This document shows, in pieces, positions 17,456 through 26,579 of a stretch of DNA of 64,000 nt (position 1 is its first letter; each line of letters begins with the position of its first letter). The notes below the pieces were generated by a model. It was given only the letters and a program-made list of their open reading frames with translations, was not told the DNA's origin and made no database searches. The DNA is from Bryobacteraceae bacterium. GTDB lineage: Bacteria; Acidobacteriota; Terriglobia; Bryobacterales; Bryobacteraceae. The stretch lies in NCBI GenBank assembly GCA_026002855.1, contig BPGD01000001.1, forward strand, positions 1,015,972-1,079,971, in the 5' to 3' direction. Made by a program: the position numbers and the translations under genes.

Positions 17456-18627
17456 TGCGCTTTTCCCGCCGCACGCCCGCCTCGTTTCAGCCCAATCTGC
17501 TGGCCGCCCGCGTTGCGGCGCTCCGCCGCGCCGGCGCGCCGCTCGTCGACCTCACCCTGTCCAACCCCACTGCGGCGCGGCTCAGGTACCCCGAAGAAAG
17601 TCTGCTTGAGGCGCTGCGCGACCCGCGCGTTGTCCGCTACGAGCCGGACCCCAAAGGCGCCCGCGAAACGCGCGAGGCCATCGCCGAATGGCACACGCGC
17701 CACGGGGCGCGGCTCGACCCCGATCACCTCGTCCTCTCTTCCAGCACCAGCGAGGCCTACTCGTGGCTGTTCCGCCTGCTGTGCGACCCCGGCGACGCGG
17801 TGATGACTCCGCGCCCATCTTACCCGCTGTTCGAATGCCTGGCCGAGCTGGACGCCGTGCGCGCCGTCGCCTATCCGCTCATCGAAGAATGGGGCTGGCG
17901 GCTCGATCTGGCCGTGCTTGAGGCCCGGCTTGACGCCCAGACCCGGGCCATCGTCTTCGTTAACCCGAACAATCCCACCGGCACATATCTGCACCCGGAA
18001 GACTGGTTGCGGCTCCAGGAGTTCGCCGCCCTGCGCGGCCTGGCCGTGATTGTCGACGAGGTGTTCTTCGATTACGCCTGGACCACCGCCACCCGCGTCA
18101 CCTCTCTCGCCGGGCCCCACCTCGCGCTCACCTTCACCCTCAGCGGCCTGTCCAAGACGGCGGGCCTGCCCCAGATGAAACTCGGCTGGATCCACGTTGC
18201 CGGCCCGGAAGAGCTGCGACGCGAGGCGCTGGAGAGGCTGGAATGGATCGCCGACGCCTATCTGCCCGCCTCGGCCCCGGTGCAACTGGCCACGCCGCGC
18301 TGGCTCGAGCTTGCGCCGCGCATCCAGCAGAAGATTTTGAATCGCGTCCTGTTGAATCGGGACGCGCTCGTCGCCGGGCTGGGGCAGGACTCGGCCTGGC
18401 GCGTCCTGCCTGCCGCCGGCGGCTGGACGGCCATTGTGGAAGCGCCGCGCATCCATTCTGCCGAGCAGTGGGCGATGCGCTTCCTGACGGAAGCGTCCGT
18501 CGTCGTGCAGCCCGGTTATTTCTACGACTTCGAACGCGAAGCGCTGCTCGCCGTCAGCCTCCTGCCGCCCCCGGAAGAGTTCGCCGAGGCCGTGTCGCGG
18601 CTTCAGTGGATATTCAGACATGTTTGA
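17455..18627 (+). CDS. PLP-dependent class I/II aminotransferase
   Basis: This 390-residue fold-type I aminotransferase has SSSTSEAYSWLF (cofactor phosphate region), PRPSYPLFE, the NPNNPTGTY motif, IVDEVFFDYAW (aspartate for the pyridine nitrogen) and SGLSKTAGLPQMKLGW with the lysine that binds pyridoxal phosphate. The usual final arginine motif is not obvious, so the amino donor is uncertain. The ATG at 17455 uses the last base of the FAH stop codon; the GTG three bases earlier is a less likely alternative. The coupling suggests one catabolic or biosynthetic step shared with the FAH-family enzyme. Confidence 0.88.
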   Translation: MRFSRRTPASFQPNLLAARVAALRRAGAPLVDLTLSNPTAARLRYPEESLLEALRDPRVVRYEPDPKGARETREAIAEWHTRHGARLDPDHLVLSSSTSEAYSWLFRLLCDPGDAVMTPRPSYPLFECLAELDAVRAVAYPLIEEWGWRLDLAVLEARLDAQTRAIVFVNPNNPTGTYLHPEDWLRLQEFAALRGLAVIVDEVFFDYAWTTATRVTSLAGPHLALTFTLSGLSKTAGLPQMKLGWIHVAGPEELRREALERLEWIADAYLPASAPVQLATPRWLELAPRIQQKILNRVLLNRDALVAGLGQDSAWRVLPAAGGWTAIVEAPRIHSAEQWAMRFLTEASVVVQPGYFYDFEREALLAVSLLPPPEEFAEAVSRLQWIFRHV

Positions 18628-18653
18628 CTGGAATTGCCGCCGGCCGGTAGACT
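18624..18653 (+). promoter_or_regulatory. Sigma-70-like promoter for adk
   Basis: TTGACT at 18624-18629 and TAGACT at 18648-18653 are separated by 18 bases. An AGGAG ribosome site at 18661-18665 precedes the adk ATG at 18673. The -35 element begins inside the last codons of the aminotransferase gene. Confidence 0.55.
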
Positions 18654-18672
18654 CGTCCGCAGGAGCTGATTC

Positions 18673-19353
18673 ATGCCGACACCGACGTCACGCCCCGCCT
18701 CCATCGCCACCCGCGCCTTTCTTCTCGTCGGCCCGCCCGGCTGCGGCAAAGGCACGCAGGCCGAACGGCTGTCGAAGCACTTCGGGATTCCCGCCATATC
18801 CACGGGGGAAATGATCCGCAGCGAAGTGCGCGCCGGCACCGAGCTGGGCAGGATCGCCGCGGGCGTCATGATGACCGGCGGGCTGCTCAGCGATGAGCTC
18901 GTCAATCAGATCGTCCGCGCGCGCCTCAGCCGCCCCGACTGCCGCAACGGGTTCCTGCTCGACGGCTACCCGCGCACCATCCCCCAGGCAGAATACCTGG
19001 CCGGACTGATGGCCGGGCTCGGCATGTCGCAGCCGCTGATCCTGCACATCGACGTGGCTGACACGCTCCTCATCGAGCGCACCTGCAACCGGCGTTTCTG
19101 CCCCCAGTGCGGCGCCATCTACAACCTCATCACGCATCCTCCTGCAAGGCCTGGCCTGTGCGACTCCTGCGGCACCCAGCTCCATCAGCGGGACGACGAC
19201 TGCGAAGACACCGTCCGCAACCGCCTGGCCGCCTATCAGCTCAGCACCGCGCCGCTGATCCAGCACTATGCCGCCAACGGCAACTATGTGCGCATCGACG
19301 GCTCGGGCTCGCCCGAAGACGTCTTTCAGGCAATTCTCGCTGCGTTGGGGTGA
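18673..19353 (+). CDS. adk: Adenylate kinase with zinc-binding lid
   Basis: This enzyme interconverts ATP plus AMP with two ADP in the cytoplasm. The 226-residue protein has the P-loop GPPGCGKGTQAERL, the AMP-binding STGEMIR and GFLLDGYPRT motifs, and a long lid with two cysteine pairs (FCPQCG and CDSCG) that would bind zinc, as in Gram-positive and many thermophilic adenylate kinases. The N-terminus has about 14 extra residues before the first strand. It has its own promoter and is followed by a strong stem-loop, so it appears monocistronic. Confidence 0.94.
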   Translation: MPTPTSRPASIATRAFLLVGPPGCGKGTQAERLSKHFGIPAISTGEMIRSEVRAGTELGRIAAGVMMTGGLLSDELVNQIVRARLSRPDCRNGFLLDGYPRTIPQAEYLAGLMAGLGMSQPLILHIDVADTLLIERTCNRRFCPQCGAIYNLITHPPARPGLCDSCGTQLHQRDDDCEDTVRNRLAAYQLSTAPLIQHYAANGNYVRIDGSGSPEDVFQAILAALG

Positions 19354-19361
19354 TCCCCCCG

Positions 19362-19388
19362 TTTGCGGGGGCGGCGCCCCCCCGCAAA
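19362..19388 (+). terminator. Stem-loop after adk
   Basis: The arms TTTGCGGGGG (19362-19371) and CCCCCGCAAA (19379-19388) form a perfect 10-bp stem with a 7-base loop, 8 bases after the adk stop codon. There is no following T-run on the plus strand. The A/T ends of the stem are compatible with an intrinsic terminator in either direction. Confidence 0.5.
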
Positions 19389-19460
19389 GGACCCGCCTGC
19401 ATCCCGCAACGGGTGTCTGGGCCTGAACGGGCCTCTCCGGGCATAAAGGAAGAGTCCACA

Positions 19461-19532
19461 GGCGGCCGGAGACGGCCGCCGGCAGGTTCTGGGAAGCCCG
19501 GCACGACGCCGGGCAGCAACCCCGGAACCGGC
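19461..19532 (+). other. Possible structured RNA leader with nested hairpins
   Basis: Within a 570-base stretch that otherwise has no convincing gene, two strong hairpins lie side by side. GGCGGCCG and CGGCCGCC (19461-19468, 19473-19480) close a GAGA tetraloop. GCCCGGC and GCCGGGC (19496-19502, 19508-19514) close an ACGAC loop. The second hairpin sits inside an outer helix, GGTTC (19485-19489) with GAACC (19525-19529), and the outer GCCGG/CCGGC pairing would compete with the first hairpin. An AGGAGG ribosome site at 19542-19547 follows. I could not match the layout to a riboswitch class I know. Confidence 0.35.
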
Positions 19533-19555
19533 AGTGCCATGAGGAGGTCCGATCC

Positions 19556-19849
19556 ATGCCTGCTGGCCGCCCGAAAGCCAACCGCCAACTGGCCCACTGC
19601 CGCGAGGCAGGCCTGAGCTGCCGGGAATGTGTCCATCAGGCAGCGGCCAGCCTGGTGCAGATCAGCGCGGACCTTGACAGCGGTCTGGCGCGGCAGATCT
19701 TCTTCCTCATTTATCCCGAACAGGCATGCGCCTCCATGGCGACCGAGTTCGTCCAGTCCATCCACCGCCAGGCGGACGGACGGCTGGCGGCGGCGGGCCT
19801 GCCGCCCGCTGCCGTCCCGGCATCCCGGTGGCAGGCCGCGGTGGCCTGA
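19556..19849 (+). CDS. Possible small protein after a structured leader
   Basis: This 97-residue frame starts with an ATG preceded by AGGAGG at the ideal distance of 8 bases, which is the main argument for translation. The sequence has a short cysteine-containing stretch (HCREAGLSCREC) and a helical middle (LARQIFFLIYPEQACASMA). I recognise no family. High GC produces many chance frames, so it could be non-coding; the adjacent hairpins at 19461-19532 would then be untranslated RNA. Confidence 0.3.
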   Translation: MPAGRPKANRQLAHCREAGLSCRECVHQAAASLVQISADLDSGLARQIFFLIYPEQACASMATEFVQSIHRQADGRLAAAGLPPAAVPASRWQAAVA

Positions 19850-19926
19850 AATCCTTCGTCTCCCTTTCACCGGCTGGATCGTTTCAAACCCCTGCGGCTC
19901 AGTGTGTAAAGGGATTCAGATTTTTC

Positions 19927-19955
19927 TTGAATTCCAGTCGTCTCGGTAATATAAT
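19927..19955 (+). promoter_or_regulatory. Strong sigma-70-like promoter for the TonB receptor operon
   Basis: TTGAAT at 19927-19932 and a consensus TATAAT at 19950-19955 are exactly 17 bases apart. This is the best match to a housekeeping promoter in the window. The predicted start, near 19962, leaves a leader of about 60 bases before the ATG at 20025. Confidence 0.75.
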
Positions 19956-20024
19956 CCTGCTAACCGTCACCTCGCTCCTCCGGGAGCTGGCGGCGACCGA
20001 ACGACTGAAAGGGGTATACAGCGA

Positions 20025-23000
20025 ATGAGAACGCATTGGATGGCGCTGCGCCGCATCGCCGGGGCAGCGATCCTGCTGACGCTTGTTGCGGGTCTCTCGT
20101 TCGCCCAGCAGATCTCCGGATCCATCACTGGCGTGGTCAAGGACACGCAGGATGCGGTGATTACGGGCGCGCGGGTGACCCTCATCGATCAGGCAACCGG
20201 CGGCACCCGTTCCACCACAAGTGGCAACGATGGCGCCTTCGTGTTCACGCCGGTACTTCCCGGCACGTACACAATCACTGTCGAGGCGCCGGGCTTCAAG
20301 AAATACGAACAGAAGGACGTCAAGGTGTTCGCCAGCGACCGCGTCACGCTCGGGGATCTGATTCTCAGTGTCGGCGCGCTCACGGAAACCATCACAAGTG
20401 GAAGCCAGCGCCGTGCAGGTGAGCACCCAAGGCGCCGAGAAGGCGGGCATCCTCACCTCGCGCCAGGTGCTGGACCTCGCCATGACCGGCCGCAACTTCC
20501 TGGACCTGGCCCGGACCATCCCGGGTGTTGTCTACACCGGCGGTCTGGGCGGGATCTGGGCGAACGGCAACCGCGGCAACCAGAACAACCTTCTGCTGGA
20601 CGGCGTGACCAACGTCGATACCGGCTCCAACGGCGGCGTCCTCGCCACCACCAACATCGACATGATCGCCGAAATGAAGGTGATCACCAACGCCCAGCCG
20701 GCCGAGTTCGGCCGTTCTTCCGGCGCGCAGATTCAGGTGGTCACCAAGTCCGGCACGCAGCAGTTCCACGGTACCGGCTACATCTTCCACCGCCATGAGG
20801 GCCTGAATGCCAACACATGGCGCAACAACATCGAGGGCCGGCCCCGCCAGCTCTATCGCTACAACTTCGCCGGCTGGAACCTGGGCGGCCCGGTCTACAT
20901 CCCGGGCAAGTTTAACCAGGACAAGAACAAGCTGTTCTTCTTCGTGGGCATGGAATGGCAGAACCAGCTTGTCCCGAACGCGCTTCGCAGCGTGACCGTG
21001 CCCACCGAGCTCGAGCGCAAGGGCGACTTCTCCCAGTCCCGCGAGGGCGGCGGCAGCCCGGTGGTCGTCAAGGATCCGCTCGCTGGCGGAGCCCAGTTCC
21101 CGGGCAACGTCATTCCGGCCTCGCGGCAGGACCCGGACGGCATCAAGATCCTGAACTGGTATCCGATGCCCAATGCCGCCGGGCGCGACCCGAGCTTCAA
21201 CTACCAGACCCAGGTCTCCGACACCTACCCGCGCCGTGAATACGTCTACCGCGGCGATTACAACATCAACGACAAGTGGCGCGTCTACAGCCGTTACATC
21301 AAGACCTACAGCCAGACGAACAAGAACTACGGCCAGTGGAACGCCGACTACAACATCCCGTTCGCCCCGATGAACTTCGGCGATCCGGGCTGGAGCTTCA
21401 TTACCAACGTCACCACGGTGATCAACCCGACGCTGACCAACGAGTTCATTTTCGGGTCGTCCAAGAACAGGCTCAACATCGATCCCGTCGACGACACCTT
21501 CTCGCGCGCCAAGCTCGGGCTCCGTTACCAGATGCCCTTCCCTGACGCCGACAAGCTCGGCCTCGTGCAGAACTGGCGCTGGGGCGGCGTACCCAACTCG
21601 CCCTTCACCGGCTTCAACGGGACGCCCTTCCGCAACTTCAACCACACCTACGACATCACCAACAACATCGCCAAGGTCATGGGCGCGCACACGCTCAAGT
21701 TTGGCATCTACCTCCACAAGAGCCTGAAGGACCAGACCGCCTTTACCAGCGTGAACGGCAACATCTGGTTCGACCGCGACGCCTCCAACCCGTTCGACAC
21801 CAACTGGGCCTGGACCAACGGACTCACCGGCACCTACCAGCGCCTGCAACAGTCCAACATCGTCCGCAACGGGCAGTACCGCTACTGGAACGTTGAATGG
21901 TTCGGCCAGGACTCCTGGCGCGTCACGAGGAAGCTCACCATCGACTATGGCATGCGCTTCTACTGGATCCAGCCGCAGTACGACAAGGCGCTCCAGACTT
22001 CCTCCTTCAACCCCGCCCTGTACAACCCGGCCAATGCCGCCCGACTTTGGCAGCCCTACCGCGACCCAAACACCGGCGCCGTGCTCGCCATCAATCCCGT
22101 CACCGGCCAGACCGGTCCCCGGGCGCTCACCGGAGCCATCGTCAATGCAGGGGGCGGCTTTGTCGACGGCCTTTACGCCAACGGCATGGGCCGCGCCGGC
22201 CGCGACGGTTACCCGAAGGGCCTGATCAACGGCCAGGGGGTCCTGTTCGCTCCGCGTATCGGCATCGCCTACCAGTTCATGCAGAAGACCGTGCTCCGCA
22301 TGGGTGGCGGCATCTTCTATGACCGCTTCCAGGGCAACCCGGTCTTCGACATGCTCCCCAACCCGCCATCGACCAACAGCCCGCAGTTCTATTACGGCCA
22401 GCTCGCCTCCATTCCCCCGGCCAGCGCAGGCATCTATTTCCCCGCCAACGTCAACGGCTTTGACAAGAACGGCGAGATCCCGACCACCTACAACTGGAAC
22501 GTCTCCATCCAGCGCGAGCTACCCTTCAACGTGCTGTTTGATGTCGGATACGTGGCTTCCGTGTCGAATCACATCATCTATCGCCGCAACTTCAACGCGG
22601 TGCCCTATGGGTCGGCCTGGCTCCCGGAGAACCAGGATCCGCTCAACCCGAATCCGCAGTTCGACGGCTCGACCACGAAAAACGTTCTGTTCTACAGGCC
22701 GTTCCAGGGCTATGCCAACACAAACATCATCGCCTTCGGCGCCAACTCGAACTACCACTCGCTTCAGATGAGCGCCAACCGCCGCTTCGGACGCGACCTG
22801 ACCTTCGGCGTCGCCTATACCTGGTCGCGGGCCCTCGGGACCACCACCGACGACTACACCACCAACCATCCGTTCAACATGCGGGCGGCCGACTACGGGC
22901 CGCTCTTCTACCACCGCACCCACAACCTGGTGTTCAACTATGTCTACAATCTGCCGAAGTTCGCCAAAGGCGACTCGCTCGGAGCAAAGTTCCTCGGCCA

Positions 23001-23544
23001 CGTCGTCAACAACTGGCAGATCTCCGGCATCACCACCATGCAGACGGGCCAGCCGGACAATCTCAGCTTCTCGATTGACGGCGTGGGCAACCTGAACGAG
23101 CGCTACACCGGCTCGGTCGACGTAAGCCCGCGTCCGGTGATCACCGGCAAGTTCAACTACACCAAGGGCGACTACGCCTGGATCGATGCAAACGCCGCTG
23201 GTTTCAGGCTGCCTCCGCTGAAGGGCAGCCAGGGCTTCGACAGCGGCCCGCGCGTCGTCTACCGCCCCGGCGACCACAACTGGGACATCTCCGTCTTCAA
23301 GAACTTCCCCTACTGGAAGAACGACGAGAGCAAATACATCCAGCTCCGCGTGGAGATGTTCAACGCCTGGAACCACACGCGCTTCAGCGACTTCAACCGC
23401 TCGATGGTCTTCAGCCGCGACGGCACGCGCATCATCAACCTGCCGAACGCACTCGGCGGCAACGGCGGCCGCTTCGGCTTCGGCGCGCTGACCGCCACGC
23501 GCGACCCGCGCATCATTCAGCTCGCGGCCAAGTGGTACTTCTGA
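20025..23544 (+). CDS. TonB-dependent receptor with carboxypeptidase-regulatory-like domain, frameshifted
   Basis: This is an outer-membrane receptor of the acidobacterial Oar/TonB type, which takes up large nutrients using TonB energy. The first frame (20025 to about 20396) encodes a signal peptide (ILLTLVAGLSFAQQ) and a carboxypeptidase-regulatory-like beta-sandwich (ITGVVKDTQDAVITGARV, FVFTPVLPGTYTITV). Homology then jumps to the next frame, which runs to 23544 as plug (ILTSRQVLDLAMTGRNF, LLLDGVTN) and barrel, ending in WYF as outer-membrane proteins do. Removing one A from ACAAGTGG at 20396-20397 restores a continuous protein of 1172 residues, reading TETIT-VEASAV. The gene is either a recent pseudogene or carries a sequencing error. 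It heads a likely operon with the TPR and CRTAC1 genes. Confidence 0.85.
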
Positions 23545-23577
23545 GCCACGCGGCCGGCGCGATATCCTGAAACCGGA

Positions 23578-24696
23578 ATGCTGGGATTCGCGCTGCTGGC
23601 AATGACACTGGCCGTCCCCCAGCCGGACCTGCTGGGGGACGGCCAGCTTGCTCTTGCACGTGGCGATTTCGACCGCGCCGAAGCGCTATTCCGCGAACAT
23701 GTCCGCCGCTTCCCCGGCTCGGCCGAAGGCTGGTCGAACCTCGCCGCCGTGCAGGCCCGCCGCGGACGTTACGACGAAGCCGTCCCCCTCTATGAACGCG
23801 CCCTCAGGGCCAACCCGAAACTCGTCCAGGTTCATTTCAACCTCGCGGTAGCCCTCGGCCAGTTGAAGCGTTATCCCGAAGCGGCGGCGCATTTCCGTGC
23901 TTTCCTGAAAAGCTTCCCCGGCGACGCACGGGCGCGCCAGCTTCTCGGGCTATGCCTGATGGAGTCCGGCGACCTGCGCGCAGCTCTGGCAGAACTGGAA
24001 AAGTCCTACCATCTGAACCCGAAGGACGGCAGCATTCTCTACGCGCTCGCCTACGCCCATGCACGCGGCGGCGACGAAGACAAGGCCGCTGCCTACCTGG
24101 CAAAAACCGAATCCAACCCGGTGCAGGCGAAACTCATCGAAGGGCTCCTGCTGTACCGCCGCGGCATGTGGGCCGAAGCCAAAGAGGCCTTCCGCGAGGT
24201 GGTCTCCAGGCGACCCGACTTCCAGCCCGCAGTGGCCGCGCTCGGACGGCTTGAGCTGCTCGAAAGAAATGACGCTGCCGCCATTCCACTGCTCGAACGG
24301 GCCGTCGAATTGAACCCTCATGATGCGGAATCCGCCTATCAGCTCGGCGTCCTCTATGACCGCAATGGAGATTCTGAAAAGGGAAAGAAGATGCTCGAAC
24401 GCGCCATCCGCCTGCGGGCCAATTACGGCGATCCGCACTACCAGCTCGGCCGCATCTATCAGCGCGAGGGCGATCTCGAGCGCGCTTTGCAGGAGCTCGA
24501 GATCGCAAAGAAGATCCTGCCGGACCAGGAGGCGGTCCGCTTCGCACTGGGCCGCCTGTATCAGACGCTGGGGCGCACGGCCGAGGCCCGCGCCGAGTTT
24601 GAGGAGGTCCGCCGGCTCAAGGCGCGGGTGGTGGAGCGCGACCGGCTGCGGGTGGAGTCGGACGCGCTCATGCAACAGGAGCCGGAATCCCGGTGA
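23578..24696 (+). CDS. Exported TPR repeat protein
   Basis: This 372-residue protein has a hydrophobic start (MLGFALLAMTLAVP) that may be a signal peptide. About nine tetratricopeptide repeats follow, with the recurring pattern of small residues in two helices (for example WSNLAAVQARRGRYDEAVPLYERAL is visible in parts as NLAAVQARRGRYDEA). Such proteins act as protein-binding scaffolds. The final 4 bases overlap the start of the CRTAC1 gene (ATGA), and the gene lies 33 bases after the TonB receptor. In acidobacteria, TPR and CRTAC1 genes commonly accompany such receptors, which suggests a surface complex. The binding partner is unknown. Confidence 0.85.
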   Translation: MLGFALLAMTLAVPQPDLLGDGQLALARGDFDRAEALFREHVRRFPGSAEGWSNLAAVQARRGRYDEAVPLYERALRANPKLVQVHFNLAVALGQLKRYPEAAAHFRAFLKSFPGDARARQLLGLCLMESGDLRAALAELEKSYHLNPKDGSILYALAYAHARGGDEDKAAAYLAKTESNPVQAKLIEGLLLYRRGMWAEAKEAFREVVSRRPDFQPAVAALGRLELLERNDAAAIPLLERAVELNPHDAESAYQLGVLYDRNGDSEKGKKMLERAIRLRANYGDPHYQLGRIYQREGDLERALQELEIAKKILPDQEAVRFALGRLYQTLGRTAEARAEFEEVRRLKARVVERDRLRVESDALMQQEPESR

Positions 24697-26435
24697 TGAG
24701 AGCCCTGACAGTGCTCGCCGTGGCTTCCTGCCTGGCCTTCGGGCAGGGCATCGCCAGCCGCGGCGTCAAGCCGCAGGCCAAGCCGCGCGCCTCCGGTCTT
24801 CCCTGGCACGCAAAATTCACAAACATCGCCCGCGAGGCCGGCCTCAACCAGATCCTGCACTACGGGGGCACGGAAAAGTCCGATTATGTCCTGGAGACGT
24901 CCTCCGGAGGAGTGGCCATTTTCGACTATGACAACGACGGCCTGCCCGACATTTTCCTCGTTGTCGGATCGAAAATCACCAATCCGCCTCCGGACGCCGT
25001 CAGCCGCCTGTACCGTAACCTCGGCGGCCTGAAATTTGAAGACGTCACGAAAAAGGCGGGCCTCTGGCGGGAGCCCGGCTGGGCGCAGGGCGTCGCCATC
25101 GGCGACTACAACAACGACGGCTGCATCGACCTGTTCGTCACGTACTGGGGCGACAACGCCCTCTACCGCAACAACTGCGACGGCACGTTTACCGACGTCG
25201 CCGAACAGGCTGGCCTGCTTCCCCGGCCGCGGCCCAGGGTGCCGCGCTGGGGATCGGGCGCCACGTTCGTCGACATCGACCGCGACGGATTCCTCGATCT
25301 CTACGTTTCGAATTACATCGATTTTGATCTCGAAAACACGCCCAAACCGGGTGAAAATCCCAACTGCAACTGGAAAGGCGTTCCCGTCTCCTGCGGACCG
25401 CGCGGACTGAAAACCGCCCGCCACTGGCTGTATCACAACCGCGGCGACGGCACCTTTGAAGATATCAGCGGGAAAGCCGGCATTGCGAAATTTGATAAGA
25501 GTTTCGGCATGACCGCCACGGCCTTCGACATTGATGAAGACGGCTGGCAGGACATTTACAATGCGTGCGACTCCACCCCCAGCCTGCTGTTTCGCAACAA
25601 CGGCAACCTGACCTTCACCGAGGAGGGAATCGAACGCGGCATCGCCCTCAACGACGACGGCATGGAGCAGGCCGGCATGGGGCTCGGCATCGGCGACGTC
25701 AATCTCGACGGGCGCCTCGACATCTTCAAAACGCATTTCGCCGACGATACCCATGTGCTCTATGTCAATGACGGCAGGGGCATGTTCCACGACATCACCC
25801 TGAAGGCCGGCATCGGCGTCGAGACCCGCCGCGTCGGCTGGGGCACGGGCATCTACGACTTTGATCACGACGGCCTGCCGGACATCTTCATCGGCACCGG
25901 CTGCGTCTATCCCGAAACCGAGGCCGCCCTGCCGGCTTACCCTTACAGGACCCGCCCGATGCTATTCCGCAACCTCGGCGACGCCCGCTTCGAGTGGCTC
26001 GAGGAAGAAGCCGGCCCCGCCATGCTGGAAAAACACTCCGTGCGCGGCGCCGCTTTCGGCGATCTCGACAATGACGGCGACATCGACATCGTGCTCTGGA
26101 ACCGGAACGAAATGCCCTCCCTGCTGCGCAATGATCTTTCCGCCGAGGGCCGCTACTGGGTCCAGCTCCGGCTGGTAGGGACAAAATCAAACCGCGCCGC
26201 CATTGGCGCCCGCGTCGTGCTCGAATACGGCGGAAAAAAGCAGGCTAAAGCCGTGCTGTCCCAGGCCAGTTTTTATTCCGCCAACGACCTGCGCCTCCAC
26301 TTCGGCCTCGGCAACGCCCGTCAGGCCCGGGCCACCGTGTTCTGGCCAAGCGGGCTCGTCGAAATCTTCAATCTCGACACCATCAACACGTTTCACACTC
26401 TGAAGGAAGGCGCCGGATTGCCGCCAACGCCATGA
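24693..26435 (+). CDS. CRTAC1-family FG-GAP/VCBS propeller protein with ASPIC/UnbV domain
   Basis: This 580-residue exported protein has a signal peptide (LTVLAVASCLAFGQG). At least six FG-GAP/VCBS blades follow, each with a calcium-binding-like loop such as DYDNDGLPDIF, DYNNDGCIDLF, DIDRDGFLDLY, DVNLDGRLDIF, DFDHDGLPDIF and DLDNDGDIDIV. The C-terminal 90 residues (YWVQLRLVGTKSNRAAIGAR split by the FG-GAP end, then FWPSGLVEIFNL) are an ASPIC/UnbV domain. These proteins are probably extracellular or periplasmic binding modules; no enzyme activity is established. It overlaps the TPR gene by 4 bases. Confidence 0.9.
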   Translation: MMRALTVLAVASCLAFGQGIASRGVKPQAKPRASGLPWHAKFTNIAREAGLNQILHYGGTEKSDYVLETSSGGVAIFDYDNDGLPDIFLVVGSKITNPPPDAVSRLYRNLGGLKFEDVTKKAGLWREPGWAQGVAIGDYNNDGCIDLFVTYWGDNALYRNNCDGTFTDVAEQAGLLPRPRPRVPRWGSGATFVDIDRDGFLDLYVSNYIDFDLENTPKPGENPNCNWKGVPVSCGPRGLKTARHWLYHNRGDGTFEDISGKAGIAKFDKSFGMTATAFDIDEDGWQDIYNACDSTPSLLFRNNGNLTFTEEGIERGIALNDDGMEQAGMGLGIGDVNLDGRLDIFKTHFADDTHVLYVNDGRGMFHDITLKAGIGVETRRVGWGTGIYDFDHDGLPDIFIGTGCVYPETEAALPAYPYRTRPMLFRNLGDARFEWLEEEAGPAMLEKHSVRGAAFGDLDNDGDIDIVLWNRNEMPSLLRNDLSAEGRYWVQLRLVGTKSNRAAIGARVVLEYGGKKQAKAVLSQASFYSANDLRLHFGLGNARQARATVFWPSGLVEIFNLDTINTFHTLKEGAGLPPTP

Positions 26436-26494
26436 CCCCGGAACGGCCGGGCGCGGCTTGGGCCGTCCAATCCATACTCAGACGTACAGAAGCG

Positions 26495-26523
26495 TTGAAT
26501 CCGTGTTTCGAGTGAGTTATGAT
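26495..26523 (+). promoter_or_regulatory. Sigma-70-like promoter for the radical SAM gene
   Basis: TTGAAT at 26495-26500 and TATGAT at 26518-26523 are 17 bases apart, in the 144-base gap after the CRTAC1 gene. The predicted transcript start near 26530 gives a leader of about 50 bases before the TTG start at 26580. Confidence 0.65.
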
Positions 26524-26579
26524 TCTGCACGGGGCGTTTGCTCGCGACGCCAGACTCAGGTTGCTCCAGGAGGTTCCCG

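Noticed and set aside
19403..19534. Cobalamin or SAM riboswitch in the region after adk
   Set aside because: CCCGCAAC and an AAGCCC...GCAACC pattern look suggestive, but the B12-box partner elements and the SAM helix order are missing.
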